NCBI RefSeq assembly: GCF_000716335.1
Contig: NZ_KL591002.1
Span: 355,020 to 419,019 of the forward strand
Reading direction: 5' to 3'
DNA from: Streptomyces sp. NRRL S-118
GTDB taxonomy: Bacteria > Actinomycetota > Actinomycetes > Streptomycetales > Streptomycetaceae
Length of the DNA: 64,000 nucleotides
In this document: positions 26,886 through 34,585 of the stretch, piece after piece
Position numbering within the stretch: the first letter of the stretch is position 1
Layout: each line of letters begins with the position of its first letter
Notes under the pieces: generated by a model
The model's input: only the letters and a program-made list of their open reading frames with translations
Database searches by the model: none
Told to the model about the DNA's origin: nothing
Translations under genes and position numbers: made by a program

Positions 26886-27709
26886 GCGGCACCTCCCGCT
26901 CGCCTGATGACCTCGGCCATCGACAGCTCCCGCCGGAACGGGACGCCCAGCTCCTCTTCCAGGTCGGCGTACTCGCGCGCCAGCTCGGGCCGGAGCCCGG
27001 CCGCGCACGTCAGGTCCGGGACGGAGGCCAGGACGCACAGGCTGCACGAGAGCCGGGACATGCTGGCGTCGTACGCCCAGTGGTAGGGCAGACCGCGGTC
27101 CCGGATGCGCTGCCACACCTCGGCGGTGCTCCAGCGCAGCACCGGGTACCACTGGGTCACGGTGCGGCGCCCGTTGCTCGCCCGGTGGTCGATCTCGACG
27201 GCGGACCGCCGGGCGCGGGCACGGGACTCCTCCGCCCGGAATCCCATGACGTGCACGATCCGCGCCGAACGGCCGAAGACGCCGAGGGCGTTGACCTGCT
27301 CGGTCATGAACCGGTGCGCCACGCCCCTCTTCTCCGAGGTGCAGAACCGGGTCATGAGGTGCGGGAACTGGCCGCGCGCACGTATCCGGTGGAATAGGGA
27401 CGGCCACTTCGCCATACGGCGGACCTCGAAGAGAAGGCCGTAGTGGGCTGCCTGACGGCGTGCCAGGTCCACAGTCTCGGGCCACTCCACAGTGTGGTCA
27501 CGCGGGGTGCGGCCGAGGTCGATGTGCAGGACCACGATGCGGTCACGGACTCCGACTTCGTCGGCCAGGCGTACGGCCTCATCCATGGCCACGATGCTGT
27601 CCTTGCCGCCGCTGTTGCTGATGACGATGCGGTCGGCGGCGGACAGGTCGGGCACCGGCTCGGGGCCGTGCACGGCGCGGGCGCTGACCAGTTCTATCTG
27701 GCCGCTCAC
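26882..27709 (-). CDS. phosphoadenosine phosphosulfate reductase family protein
   Basis: This is a 275-residue PP-loop ATPase-type protein with the SGGKDS motif at 33-38. VLHIDLGRTPRDHTVEWPET, TRFCTSEKR and a C-terminal CSLCVLAS cysteine pair follow. These features match the phage branch of the PAPS reductase family, also related to DndC-like sulfur-transfer proteins. It probably activates a substrate by adenylation, perhaps for DNA or nucleotide modification rather than sulfate reduction. GTGA-type overlaps link it to the genes on both sides. Confidence 0.75.
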   Translation of the reverse strand: MSGQIELVSARAVHGPEPVPDLSAADRIVISNSGGKDSIVAMDEAVRLADEVGVRDRIVVLHIDLGRTPRDHTVEWPETVDLARRQAAHYGLLFEVRRMAKWPSLFHRIRARGQFPHLMTRFCTSEKRGVAHRFMTEQVNALGVFGRSARIVHVMGFRAEESRARARRSAVEIDHRASNGRRTVTQWYPVLRWSTAEVWQRIRDRGLPYHWAYDASMSRLSCSLCVLASVPDLTCAAGLRPELAREYADLEEELGVPFRRELSMAEVIRRAGGAA

Positions 27710-28203
27710 CGCTGGCCTTCCCCGGTCGCGGAAAGGTGCTTGCTGATCAGGCGCTCTGCCTTGGCCATGGCCGGGCCCTTGTGGCGGTCGACCCACTCGC
27801 CGTCGTAGCTGCCGACCGGCCCCCACAGGTACCAGCCGGTGTCGTGGTAGCCGTCCTTCGGGTTCCTGCGGCGGTGGCCCAGCTCCCACCAGCCGTCGCG
27901 CCAGCGCAACAGGCGCTTCGCGGCCGGGTCGGGCACCCAGCCGGCCCGCTCGGCCAGGGTCTGGAGGCGTGCCACGTCGGTGCGCAGCATCGCCGCTTCG
28001 GCGGCGGCGTCCAGGTCGCGCGGGGCGGGGCGCTCGCCGCCCGTCTGGTGCGCGGGCGAGGCGGGGTGCAGGCCGAGCTGTCGTACGGCGTCGTCCCTCT
28101 GGCGCGCGACGCGCCGCAGCAGACCGGCCGCGCCGACTATGCCCCGCTCCTCCAGCCACTTCGCCGTGGCGTCGATCTCGACGCCCACGGAACGGTCGTT
28201 CAT
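27706..28203 (-). CDS. hypothetical protein
   Basis: This is a 165-residue protein with a helical N-terminal half. The Trp/Gly-rich C-terminal part (WWELGHRRRNPKDGYHDTGW) could form a small beta domain. I have no family to offer. It overlaps the PAPS-reductase-family gene by four bases and is preceded by a GC hairpin. Confidence 0.5.
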   Translation of the reverse strand: MNDRSVGVEIDATAKWLEERGIVGAAGLLRRVARQRDDAVRQLGLHPASPAHQTGGERPAPRDLDAAAEAAMLRTDVARLQTLAERAGWVPDPAAKRLLRWRDGWWELGHRRRNPKDGYHDTGWYLWGPVGSYDGEWVDRHKGPAMAKAERLISKHLSATGEGQR

Positions 28204-28219
28204 CTCGAACTCCTTCGGC

Positions 28220-28251
28220 GGGGCCGTCCCGGCGAGTGCCGGGACGGCCCC
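28220..28251. terminator. intergenic GC hairpin
   Basis: GGGGCCGTCCCGGC and its complement (28220-28233 and 28238-28251) enclose a four-base loop just downstream of the HU gene end. Confidence 0.65.
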
Positions 28252-28265
28252 TGGTGTGCAGCGGG

Positions 28266-28608
28266 TTACGGGCGGGCGACCTTGGGGGTCTTGGGGTCCT
28301 TCTGGATGCAGTTGCCGGACTCGGGCATGGCCCGGCGGCCCGCGACGAGGTCCTGGAACCGGGCTCCGGGGCGGAACTTCACGACCCGGCGCTCGGCGAT
28401 CTCCACCGGCTCACCGGTCTGCGGGTTGCGGGCGGTGCGGGCCGGGCGCACCTGGGGGGGCGAGGCTGCCGAAGCCGGTGACGGAGACGACGTCACCGGC
28501 GGCGACGGCGCGGACTATCGCGTCGAGCGCGGCCTCCACGGCGTCGGCCGCCTGCGCGCGGTTGCCGGTCGTCTTCGCCACGGCCTGGATGAGCTGGGCC
28601 TTGTTCAC
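28266..28608 (-). pseudogene. HU-family DNA-binding protein with a frameshift
   Basis: The first part reads NKAQLIQAVAKTTGNRAQAA and continues to VVSVTGFGSLAPP, an HU start. The frame then leaves at a run of seven G (28454-28460, seven C on the coding strand). If the run had six bases, the frame would continue as RPARTARNPQTGEPVEI and KFRPGARFQDLVAG, the normal HU body, to a stop at 28266. So one extra base splits the gene, either truly or by sequencing error. HU would compact and bend DNA during replication. The GTG at 28608 follows AAAGGAA. Confidence 0.8.
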
Positions 28609-28746
28609 AGAGGGATTCCTTTCGATTCGGCTGGGCCGCAGGAGTCGAGGGCGGGCGCGCCACGCGGCGGGCCACGGGTTCAGTCCGTAGCCGGGGTCCG
28701 CGAGCTGCCCGCACACTGAAGCGCGGGAGCGCACAACATGATTCAT

Positions 28747-28764
28747 AAATGTCACCTATCTTGG
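28747..28764 (-). promoter_or_regulatory. recurrent AATGTCACCTAT motif, copy 1
   Basis: AATGTCACCTAT (minus strand ATAGGTGACATT) lies between the beta-clamp-like gene and the HU gene. Copies sit at 33176 and 37181, always just upstream of a leftward gene. Confidence 0.55.
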
Positions 28765-28765
28765 C

Positions 28766-29575
28766 TCAGTCGGGCAGACGGACGAGGCACTTGCCGACCG
28801 CGAGCACCTGGCAGATGGGCAGGGTGACAGCCGCGTAGTCGGCCGAGATCAACCACGGCTCCTCGCCGGAGCGGGGCCGGGCGGGCACGACCCATGCCGT
28901 ACCCGTCCAGACCGCGTAGCGCGCCCCGACCTCGAGGAACTGCCCGGCGAAGAGGAACAGGCGGGTGCGCAGCGACGAGGACCATCCCCGACCGGGCTCC
29001 GGGCCGTCCCAGCCGTGCGGGGTCTGGAGGCCGAGGAAGTCGGGTCCGGCGGTCACCAGGGTGCCCACCGGTCCCAGGGAGCGGAACTCGATCGCCTCGC
29101 CGTTGCCGCCGGCGTTCAGCCACCGGGACAGGTCGTCGGCGCTGAGCTGCACGGGACGCCCCTGCGCCAGCGGGTGGTCGCGGGCGTCGAGCACCCTGCG
29201 CAGCAGGGAGCGCCACGGCAGGCGGCCGACGTGGGGTGCGGCGGGGACGGTGAGCTGCGCGACGCCCTCGGTGAAGCGGAGCAGCTGATGGCCGCCGCTG
29301 GTGACGTGCTCGACGGTGACGGTGTCGGACGACTCCAGCCAGCCGCGCAGCGCGGTGGCGTCGTCGTAGCCGACGGGAGCCGTCCACACGTCGCCCGCGA
29401 CGGGGGTGCGGGCGACGGCGAGCGTCCGGTCGCTGCACGCGACGACGTGGAGGTGGCTGGGGGCGCAGTCGAGGACCAGGGCGTCGAGGTCGTTGGCGTC
29501 CTCGCCCGCCTGGAAGCGGTGCGGGGCGGCCTGGTCGAGGATGGCCGCCAGGTGGCGGGCCTTGACGGTGAACAT
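28766..29575 (-). CDS. beta-sliding-clamp-like protein
   Basis: This is a 269-residue protein whose first half resembles a DnaN domain: FTVKARHLAAILDQAAPH, LDALVLDCAPSHLHVVACSD and RTLAVARTPV. Later segments repeat this style at about residues 95-180. Full clamps have three domains and about 370 residues, so this one would be shorter, perhaps with two domains. A phage-encoded clamp or clamp mimic would fit the surrounding replication genes. The start follows GGAGACACACC, a variant of the leader used elsewhere in the module. Confidence 0.55.
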   Translation of the reverse strand: MFTVKARHLAAILDQAAPHRFQAGEDANDLDALVLDCAPSHLHVVACSDRTLAVARTPVAGDVWTAPVGYDDATALRGWLESSDTVTVEHVTSGGHQLLRFTEGVAQLTVPAAPHVGRLPWRSLLRRVLDARDHPLAQGRPVQLSADDLSRWLNAGGNGEAIEFRSLGPVGTLVTAGPDFLGLQTPHGWDGPEPGRGWSSSLRTRLFLFAGQFLEVGARYAVWTGTAWVVPARPRSGEEPWLISADYAAVTLPICQVLAVGKCLVRLPD

Positions 29576-29608
29576 GGTGTGTCTCCGCAGGAGTTGTAGA
29601 GGTGGTGA

Positions 29609-30019
29609 TCAGGAGCCGGAGGCGCGCTTGCGGGCACGGCGGGCCTGCTGGGCAAGCCGTCCGGCCTCCAGGCACAGGGAGCACGCGCGCTCCCCACGCC
29701 GGTTGTGGGCACGGGCACCGGCTTCGGTGCCGTGGGTGATCGGGCGTCGGCCGCGCTCGCGTAGTTCGGCGGGCTGAGCGCCCTCGCAGGTCGCGAGGAC
29801 CTGCCCGTTGTGCCAGAGCCGCCCGCCGCACACGCCGTCGAACAGGCTCGTGCTCGGCATGACCAGGTCGATGCACTGCGACCGGAACGGGCAGCCCTGG
29901 CAGGCCGCGAGGAGGGAGAGGACCAGCGGCTCCGTCGGGGCTTCGGCCGCCGTCTCCTCGGACGTGAAGCGGGTGTCCCCGGCGCAGGGGGCCTGACCGA
30001 CCCACCCGTTGCCGCTCAT
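29609..30019 (-). CDS. WhiB-family iron-sulfur transcription regulator
   Basis: This is a 136-residue protein with four WhiB cysteines at 12, 40, 43 and 49 (CxxCx5C) that should hold a 4Fe-4S cluster. The turn GVCGGRLW follows, where the family usually has GVWGG. A basic C terminus adds a CxxC pair at 113-116 in RRGERACSLCLEAG, which is not part of a standard WhiB and may bind zinc. Phage WhiB proteins can interfere with host sigma-factor partners. It is probably the regulator of this module or of the host. Confidence 0.85.
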   Translation of the reverse strand: MSGNGWVGQAPCAGDTRFTSEETAAEAPTEPLVLSLLAACQGCPFRSQCIDLVMPSTSLFDGVCGGRLWHNGQVLATCEGAQPAELRERGRRPITHGTEAGARAHNRRGERACSLCLEAGRLAQQARRARKRASGS

Positions 30020-30038
30020 CTGCTCCTCCTCCCGTGCG

Positions 30039-30767
30039 CTAGGCGGTCGGCGGCAGGGGCATCAGGCGGACCTGATCGCTGGTGCTGAGGCCGAACGGGT
30101 GGGCGTAGCCACCGGGCAGCGGCATCAGGTGCCGGTCGGCCAGGGCAGGGAGGGCGAGCATCTGGGCGATGAGCCCGGCGAGGGCGGTTTCACAGGCGGG
30201 CGACCAACCCGGACGGGGTATCCGCACCGGAGTGCCGTCGTCGGCGACGCCTTCGAAGATCTCGATGACCCGCCCGGCCGCGCGTCCGTCCACGACGATC
30301 GCGGTCGCCTCCGGGTAGTGCTCATGGACCAGCTCGGCAACGCGGGCGGCCCGGTCGGCCGGGGGCAACTCCAGCAACCAGGAGTTGCCGTCGGAGGCAG
30401 AGTTGCGGTGGACGGACGCCCACGCCGGAGAGGAGCAGGGAGCGAGCGCAGCCTGCACGTCGGACTCGATCTGGTCCGCGATGTCGTCGAGCGGGTGCTC
30501 GTCCTCCCCGTCGCGGTTGTCCCACAGCTCGGGGCAGGTTCCCAGGGGGCTGGGCTGCGCGCCCAGCACGCCGTGCAGGTCGAGGGTGCGGGAGCTGTAG
30601 AAGGCGAAGGTCACGTAGACCGCCTCGGGGCAAGCGGCGCGGATCTTTGCGGTGATGTGGTCGAGCACCGCGAGGCAATACGCCTTCTCGATGCGCAGGC
30701 GCTCGGCCTCCAGTTCCTCGCGCTGCTCGCAGAGAATGGTCAGCTGGTCGTGCGCTGCCGGTGTCAT
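30039..30767 (-). CDS. hypothetical protein
   Basis: This is a 242-residue protein. It starts with a helical, possibly coiled-coil segment (LTILCEQREELEAERLRIEK) followed by a mixed domain containing RVAELVHEHYPEATAIVVDG. I find no clear motif. The ATG at 30767 has AAAGGA upstream. It lies between the WhiB gene and the cytosine methyltransferase in the same orientation. Confidence 0.55.
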   Translation of the reverse strand: MTPAAHDQLTILCEQREELEAERLRIEKAYCLAVLDHITAKIRAACPEAVYVTFAFYSSRTLDLHGVLGAQPSPLGTCPELWDNRDGEDEHPLDDIADQIESDVQAALAPCSSPAWASVHRNSASDGNSWLLELPPADRAARVAELVHEHYPEATAIVVDGRAAGRVIEIFEGVADDGTPVRIPRPGWSPACETALAGLIAQMLALPALADRHLMPLPGGYAHPFGLSTSDQVRLMPLPPTA

Positions 30768-30794
30768 GGCAGTGATGTCCTTTCTTCTTGGGGG

Positions 30795-32285
30795 TTAGGC
30801 GAGGACGGGCTTGAGGCGTTCACCGATCCAGCGCGCGACGTTGACCGACACGGCGTTGCCGGCCTGCTGGGTCTGGGCGGCCTTGGTGCCGACGACCTCG
30901 TACGTCTCGGGGAACCGCTGGGCCGATAGCTGCTCGCGGGGCTGCAACATGCGGAAGTAGCAGTCCTCGGTGGCGGGCGCGGTCCGCACGATGGCCGCCG
31001 AGTCGCGGGTCGACAGGGTGTGCAGCGGCTCGCCCGCAGTCTTCGGCGCAGCCTTGCGGTACGGGATCACCAACGTGTTGCGGGCCCGGGTGCGGACGTT
31101 GCCGTCGGGTACGACCAGGCCGTGGTGCCGGGCCGTGGCGATGGTGCTCAGCGGGGCGTCGATCGGCGCGGCGTCGCAGTTGTTGCGGAACTCCACGATG
31201 AACGGGTCCACCGTGACGAGGGCTTCGCTCTCGCGGGTGGTGCGGGTGCGCATGGGCTCCTCGATGGGCGAGGCCGTGTCGTTCCACGAGCCGCCCACCG
31301 GCACCAGCAGGGCCTCACCGAGCTTGGCCGTGCGGGTGGGCAGCGGCCGGGTGTGCGGGGCGAAGGCCCGGTCGGTGCCGTCCTTGCCGTGCGTGAGGGT
31401 GACCACGGACGGTTCGTAGGGGAACTTCACCAGTCCGGCCGCGATGCGGCGCATGGTGTTCGGCACCAGAGGGCGGGCGCGGTCTCCGATGCGCTGGCCG
31501 ATGTCGTCCCACATGATCACATCGGAGGCCGGCCGGACGTACGGCTCCACCAGCGCGTGGCGGCAGCGGCTGTTCGGGCAGCGGTAGTCGTACTGCTGCT
31601 GGTACTTGCCGACCTTCACCCGCGCATCGCGCCAGCTCTGGCGCGCCTTGACGTCCCGCCCGCACTCGAAGCAGTACGCCAGCGGGCGCGGCGCGAGGTC
31701 GGGGCGGCGGACCCCGGCCAGGGTGAAGACCACGTACACGCGGTCGCGCCACTGCGGGGCGTACGGATTGGTCTCCGACCCGATGTGCGCGGAGGACACG
31801 GAGACGATCTGGACGCGGTAGCCGAGCTTCTTCATGGCGCGGATCCACTCGGGGAACAGCAGCCAGTCGGTGATGAACTCGACGACGTTCTCCACGACGA
31901 CGCACGGGAACCGCTTCGCCTCGGCGGCGCGCAGCACGCACCAGGCGGTCACCCGGGTCATCTCGAAGGCTTCCGGGGGCAGTTCGCGCCACTGCTCTTC
32001 TTCTTCGAACAGCGCGTCCTGCACGGGGTCGGGGCGCTTCTTGCCGCCGGCGGGGCTGATCTCGGTGCAGATGACGCTGGCCCACAGCACGAGGGCCTTC
32101 GGGAGCCAGCGCATGGGGTAGTTCTGGATGTCGGCGCAGCGCGCCGCCGCATTCGGGTGGTTGAGCCCGAACGTGTCGACGGCGGTCTGCCAGTGGTTGA
32201 TGCCGAGGATGGGGTCGAATCCGGCTTCCAACAGGCCGGTGGCATCTCCGCCCGCTCCGCAGAGCAGGTGGACGGATCGGGGCAC
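30795..32285 (-). CDS. DNA (cytosine-5) methyltransferase
   Basis: This is a 496-residue C5 methyltransferase. The SAM motif is HLLCGAGGDATGLLEAGF at the start. The catalytic cysteine is in ASVICTEISPAGGKKR, where PC is replaced by IC. Motif VI is VVVENVVEF, and the C-terminal QQAGNAVSVNVARW is motif X. A CxxC/CxxxxC-type zinc-like insert lies near residues 205-245. No cognate nuclease is near, so it probably protects the element's DNA from host restriction. The GTG start is preceded by the CCTCTTGGAGACC leader and a GC hairpin. Confidence 0.88.
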   Translation of the reverse strand: MPRSVHLLCGAGGDATGLLEAGFDPILGINHWQTAVDTFGLNHPNAAARCADIQNYPMRWLPKALVLWASVICTEISPAGGKKRPDPVQDALFEEEEQWRELPPEAFEMTRVTAWCVLRAAEAKRFPCVVVENVVEFITDWLLFPEWIRAMKKLGYRVQIVSVSSAHIGSETNPYAPQWRDRVYVVFTLAGVRRPDLAPRPLAYCFECGRDVKARQSWRDARVKVGKYQQQYDYRCPNSRCRHALVEPYVRPASDVIMWDDIGQRIGDRARPLVPNTMRRIAAGLVKFPYEPSVVTLTHGKDGTDRAFAPHTRPLPTRTAKLGEALLVPVGGSWNDTASPIEEPMRTRTTRESEALVTVDPFIVEFRNNCDAAPIDAPLSTIATARHHGLVVPDGNVRTRARNTLVIPYRKAAPKTAGEPLHTLSTRDSAAIVRTAPATEDCYFRMLQPREQLSAQRFPETYEVVGTKAAQTQQAGNAVSVNVARWIGERLKPVLA

Positions 32286-32308
32286 GGTCTTCGGTCTCCA
32301 AGAGGCGG

Positions 32309-32341
32309 GGCCGCCCGGCCCGGCTGGTGGGCCGGGCGGCC
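32309..32341. terminator. GC hairpin ahead of a CTCTTGGAG leader
   Basis: Thirteen-base arms (32309-32321 and 32329-32341) sit between the small membrane gene and the leader of the methyltransferase gene. Confidence 0.6.
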
Positions 32342-32345
32342 ATGG

Positions 32346-32453
32346 TCAGGACTCGTCGCAGGCGCGTAACGCGCGGTGGTGGCGGCTGTCCTCGATGCCG
32401 AGGGCGGTGAACCCCAGCAGGCCGAGGGCGCACACGATCAGCAGCCAGATCAC
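32346..32453 (-). CDS. small single-helix membrane protein
   Basis: This 35-residue frame begins with a GTG and reads IWLLIVCALGLLGFTALGIE, a single membrane helix, followed by a basic, polar tail (DSRHHRALRACDES). It fills the gap between two larger genes and ends just before a hairpin. Small proteins of this type are common in actinophage early regions. I see no strong ribosome-binding site, so confidence is moderate. Confidence 0.45.
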   Translation of the reverse strand: MIWLLIVCALGLLGFTALGIEDSRHHRALRACDES

Positions 32454-32495
32454 CGGTCCGCGCCCCCGATGGGGCGCGGTGCGCGGCGCGACCGG

Positions 32496-33116
32496 TCAGT
32501 CATCGCTGCGGGTGACGCGGACGGTGGTGATGTGTCCGGCGCTCTCGAACAGCGCCAGCGGGTAGCCGTCCGCCTGGGGCCGCTGCCAGACGCGGCGGTA
32601 GCCCTCGTGGTCAATGAGCCGCTGGGACCACTCCGAGAACCGAGCGATGGCGGTGGCCGCGCCCTCGATCCCGGCGGTCTGGTTGTGGTTCGCGCCGTAC
32701 GGCGCGGTGTGCGTGGCCGAGACGATCAGCCGGGGTGCGCGGCGAGGAACGTCGAGGCTGTCGATGCGGGCCAGCAGGGGGATGAGGCTGTTGCCGTGGT
32801 GGCGCTGGGGTCCGTTGGGGGTGGAGTCGTACAGGACGGTGTGCCGGTCGGCGTTCTCCACGTCCTGGCGGACGGCGGTCCAGCCGGTCACCTCGGCGGG
32901 GTCGGCGGGCAGGCTGTGCTCGGAGGCGATGATCAGTTCCGTGCCGTCCCGCAGGTCGGCGCGGACGTGGAACTCGCCGCCGGAGGTCTCGATGTCGGTG
33001 ACCCAGCCCGCGTAGCGCAGCGGGGTGACGACGTGGCCGTAGCCGTGGAACAGCCGCTGCCACAGCGGGTCGGTGGTGCGGTTGTGGTCGGGCAGAGCCG
33101 CGATGGTGGTGGTCAT
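32496..33116 (-). CDS. hypothetical protein
   Basis: This is a 206-residue soluble protein with no recognised family. It contains RADLRDGTELIIASEHSLPA and a central RAPRLIVSATHTAPYG. The ATG at 33116 is set by the CCTCTTGGAGACC leader six bases upstream. A GC hairpin and the AATGTCACCTAT motif precede the leader, making a complete promoter-hairpin-leader unit. Confidence 0.55.
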   Translation of the reverse strand: MTTTIAALPDHNRTTDPLWQRLFHGYGHVVTPLRYAGWVTDIETSGGEFHVRADLRDGTELIIASEHSLPADPAEVTGWTAVRQDVENADRHTVLYDSTPNGPQRHHGNSLIPLLARIDSLDVPRRAPRLIVSATHTAPYGANHNQTAGIEGAATAIARFSEWSQRLIDHEGYRRVWQRPQADGYPLALFESAGHITTVRVTRSDD

Positions 33117-33140
33117 GTTCTGGTCTCCAAGAGGGTGTGC

Positions 33141-33171
33141 ACGACGGGCGCACAAAAGGTGCGCCCGTCGT
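33141..33171. terminator. GC hairpin ahead of a CTCTTGGAG leader
   Basis: ACGACGGGCGCAC and its exact complement (33141-33153 and 33159-33171) enclose a five-base loop. On the minus strand it lies between the promoter-like motif and the leader, so it could act in the 5' UTR. Confidence 0.6.
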
Positions 33172-33175
33172 TGAA

Positions 33176-33194
33176 AAATGTCACCTATATCAGG
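33176..33194 (-). promoter_or_regulatory. recurrent AATGTCACCTAT motif, copy 2
   Basis: AATGTCACCTATATCAGG follows the stop of the gene at 33206 and precedes the hairpin and leader of the gene ending at 32496. Confidence 0.55.
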
Positions 33195-33205
33195 TGAAGC
33201 GTGAT

Positions 33206-33484
33206 TCAGACGGTGGGCAGTTCGCTGCGGGCGAGGATCTGTACGGACCACATCCGGCCGCCGCGGGTGACGACGCAGCCGATCATGCGCCCCTCGTGGG
33301 GCAGGACGAAGCCGCTGCCACCCTCCTCCTTGCTCAGGTCGCTGACGAGCTCGCGGACGCCGTGCTCGGCACACTCGGCCGAGCAGTACAGGTGGCCGCC
33401 CAGGCGCGGAGCGAGGTGCGGGCCGTGGATGACTTCGCCGACTACGACGTAGGCGTCGGGGGCCGGGGTGAGCGTGTCGTTCAA
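33206..33484 (-). CDS. hypothetical protein, TTG start
   Basis: This is a 92-residue protein containing GGHLYCSAECAEHGV, a CxxxC that could bind metal, and a beta-rich C-terminal half (GRMIGCVVTRGGRMWSVQ). The TTG at 33484 is chosen because the CCTCTTGGAGACC leader seen at several sister genes lies directly upstream. A GC-rich upstream extension lacks this support. The function is unknown. Confidence 0.55.
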   Translation of the reverse strand: MNDTLTPAPDAYVVVGEVIHGPHLAPRLGGHLYCSAECAEHGVRELVSDLSKEEGGSGFVLPHEGRMIGCVVTRGGRMWSVQILARSELPTV

Positions 33485-33527
33485 GGTGGTCTCCAAGAGG
33501 TCGGTGAGTTCGGCAGTTCCGAACTCA

Positions 33528-33541
33528 TGCTTATATCTTAA
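33528..33541 (-). promoter_or_regulatory. AT-rich promoter-like motif (TAAGATATAAGCA), copy 2
   Basis: TGCTTATATCTTA on the plus strand, about 45 bases upstream of the 33206-33484 gene, is nearly identical to the copy at 37496-37509. Confidence 0.55.
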
Positions 33542-33558
33542 TGGCGTACACCGAGGCG

Positions 33559-34500
33559 TCAATGTTGCCGATCTTGTGAACGCCACGGCTTCCGGCGGCA
33601 GTTGGCTCCCTTCTCGCGCCCCATTCGGGCCAGGTCTCGCACTCGCTGGCGGGCCATCTCCAGGGCTTGCGGGTCCGTCTCGGCAACGCGCCGCTCCTGC
33701 TCGGCGAAGAACTGCCGTAGCCAGTCCTGCTGCTCGCGGTGCTCGCGGTTGGCCGCTTCGCGCCGTGCCTGCTCCCTCCCAGCACGCGGGTTCGTCCCGC
33801 ACCCCCGGCAGTTCGACACCGGCTCGGCGTGCTTCGGACAGCCCGCCCGCTGCTGCTCTCCGTGCCCTGCCTCCGGCTCCCCTGCGGCGTCAGCCGTGGG
33901 GGTAGGGGGGTGAGGAAGAGAAGAGGAAGAAGGAGGAAGAGAAGGGGTTTCCCCAGGGCAACCCGCCCGGTTGCCCTGCGGCAACCCACTGGGTTCCCCC
34001 AGGGCAACCCTGCCCGGAGCGTCATCAGGGTTCCCCTGGGGCAACCCTGGCTCCGAACCGGCCTCGATGGCGGCCCGCGCCTCCTCCCGTGCGGCGACAT
34101 CCTGCTGAGTGCGGGCCGCCGACGAGGGCTTGCGGCGCGCGCCCTTGCGGGCCAGTCGGGGATTGGTCGGGGCACGCTGCGCCGCCCGGCGCCGCTCGAT
34201 CAGCTCCTCCGTCGACGGGATGGGCGGCACGCCGTGCGGAAACACCCGGTACTCGGCTCGGCGGCCGACACGGCCGATCGTCACCCGCTCGACCAGGCCG
34301 AGGCCGACGAGCTGCGTCACCACCGTGATGACCTGCTTCTCCCCTACGCCGGCCCAGGCCATCATCCGCTCCAGCCCTGGTCGGGCCAGCCTGGTCTGGT
34401 CGTCGGCCGAGTCAGCGATCTTCATGAGGACCAGCTTCTGCGTCGTGTTAATCACCTCCTTCGGCAGGTAGGCGGCCACCACCATCAGTTGGATGCTCAC
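33559..34500 (-). CDS. phage O-like replication initiator (winged helix plus linker)
   Basis: This is a 313-residue protein. Residues 10-90 form a winged-helix domain (NTTQKLVLMKIADSADDQTR, then KQVITVVTQLVGLGLVERVT). A low-complexity linker follows, then a Cys/His patch (CPKHAEPVSNCRGCG, near residues 220-235) and a charged helical C terminus. The layout matches phage replication proteins such as lambda O. Their DNA-binding domain recognises iterons located inside the gene itself, and four such repeats are seen here. The GTG at 34500 is preferred over 34506 because GGAGAG has proper spacing. Confidence 0.7.
   Translation of the reverse strand: MSIQLMVVAAYLPKEVINTTQKLVLMKIADSADDQTRLARPGLERMMAWAGVGEKQVITVVTQLVGLGLVERVTIGRVGRRAEYRVFPHGVPPIPSTEELIERRRAAQRAPTNPRLARKGARRKPSSAARTQQDVAAREEARAAIEAGSEPGLPQGNPDDAPGRVALGEPSGLPQGNRAGCPGETPSLPPSSSSLPHPPTPTADAAGEPEAGHGEQQRAGCPKHAEPVSNCRGCGTNPRAGREQARREAANREHREQQDWLRQFFAEQERRVAETDPQALEMARQRVRDLARMGREKGANCRRKPWRSQDRQH
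33945..34047. repeat. four iterons within the initiator gene (putative replication origin)
   Basis: Four imperfect palindromic 20-base units of the form GGGTTNCCCNNGGGCAACCC occur at 33945-33964, 33968-33987, 33991-34010 and 34028-34047. The first three are exactly 23 bases apart. A purine-only tract of about 30 bases borders them (33910-33945). The arrangement strongly recalls lambda-type origins. Confidence 0.7.
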
Positions 34501-34585
34501 CGGCACCTCTCCGTTTTCCCGTCCGGTTCCCGCCGCACCAGGACGGGGCGGAGCACGCCGGCTCCGGCCCCGCCGGGTCGCGCGA

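Noticed and set aside
26882..27709. A phosphorothioation (Dnd) system based on the PAPS-reductase-family gene
   Set aside because: No other dnd genes are nearby and the family is common alone in phages.
28747..28764. Resemblance to the SP6 RNA polymerase promoter
   Set aside because: Only nine bases match and no single-subunit RNA polymerase gene is present.
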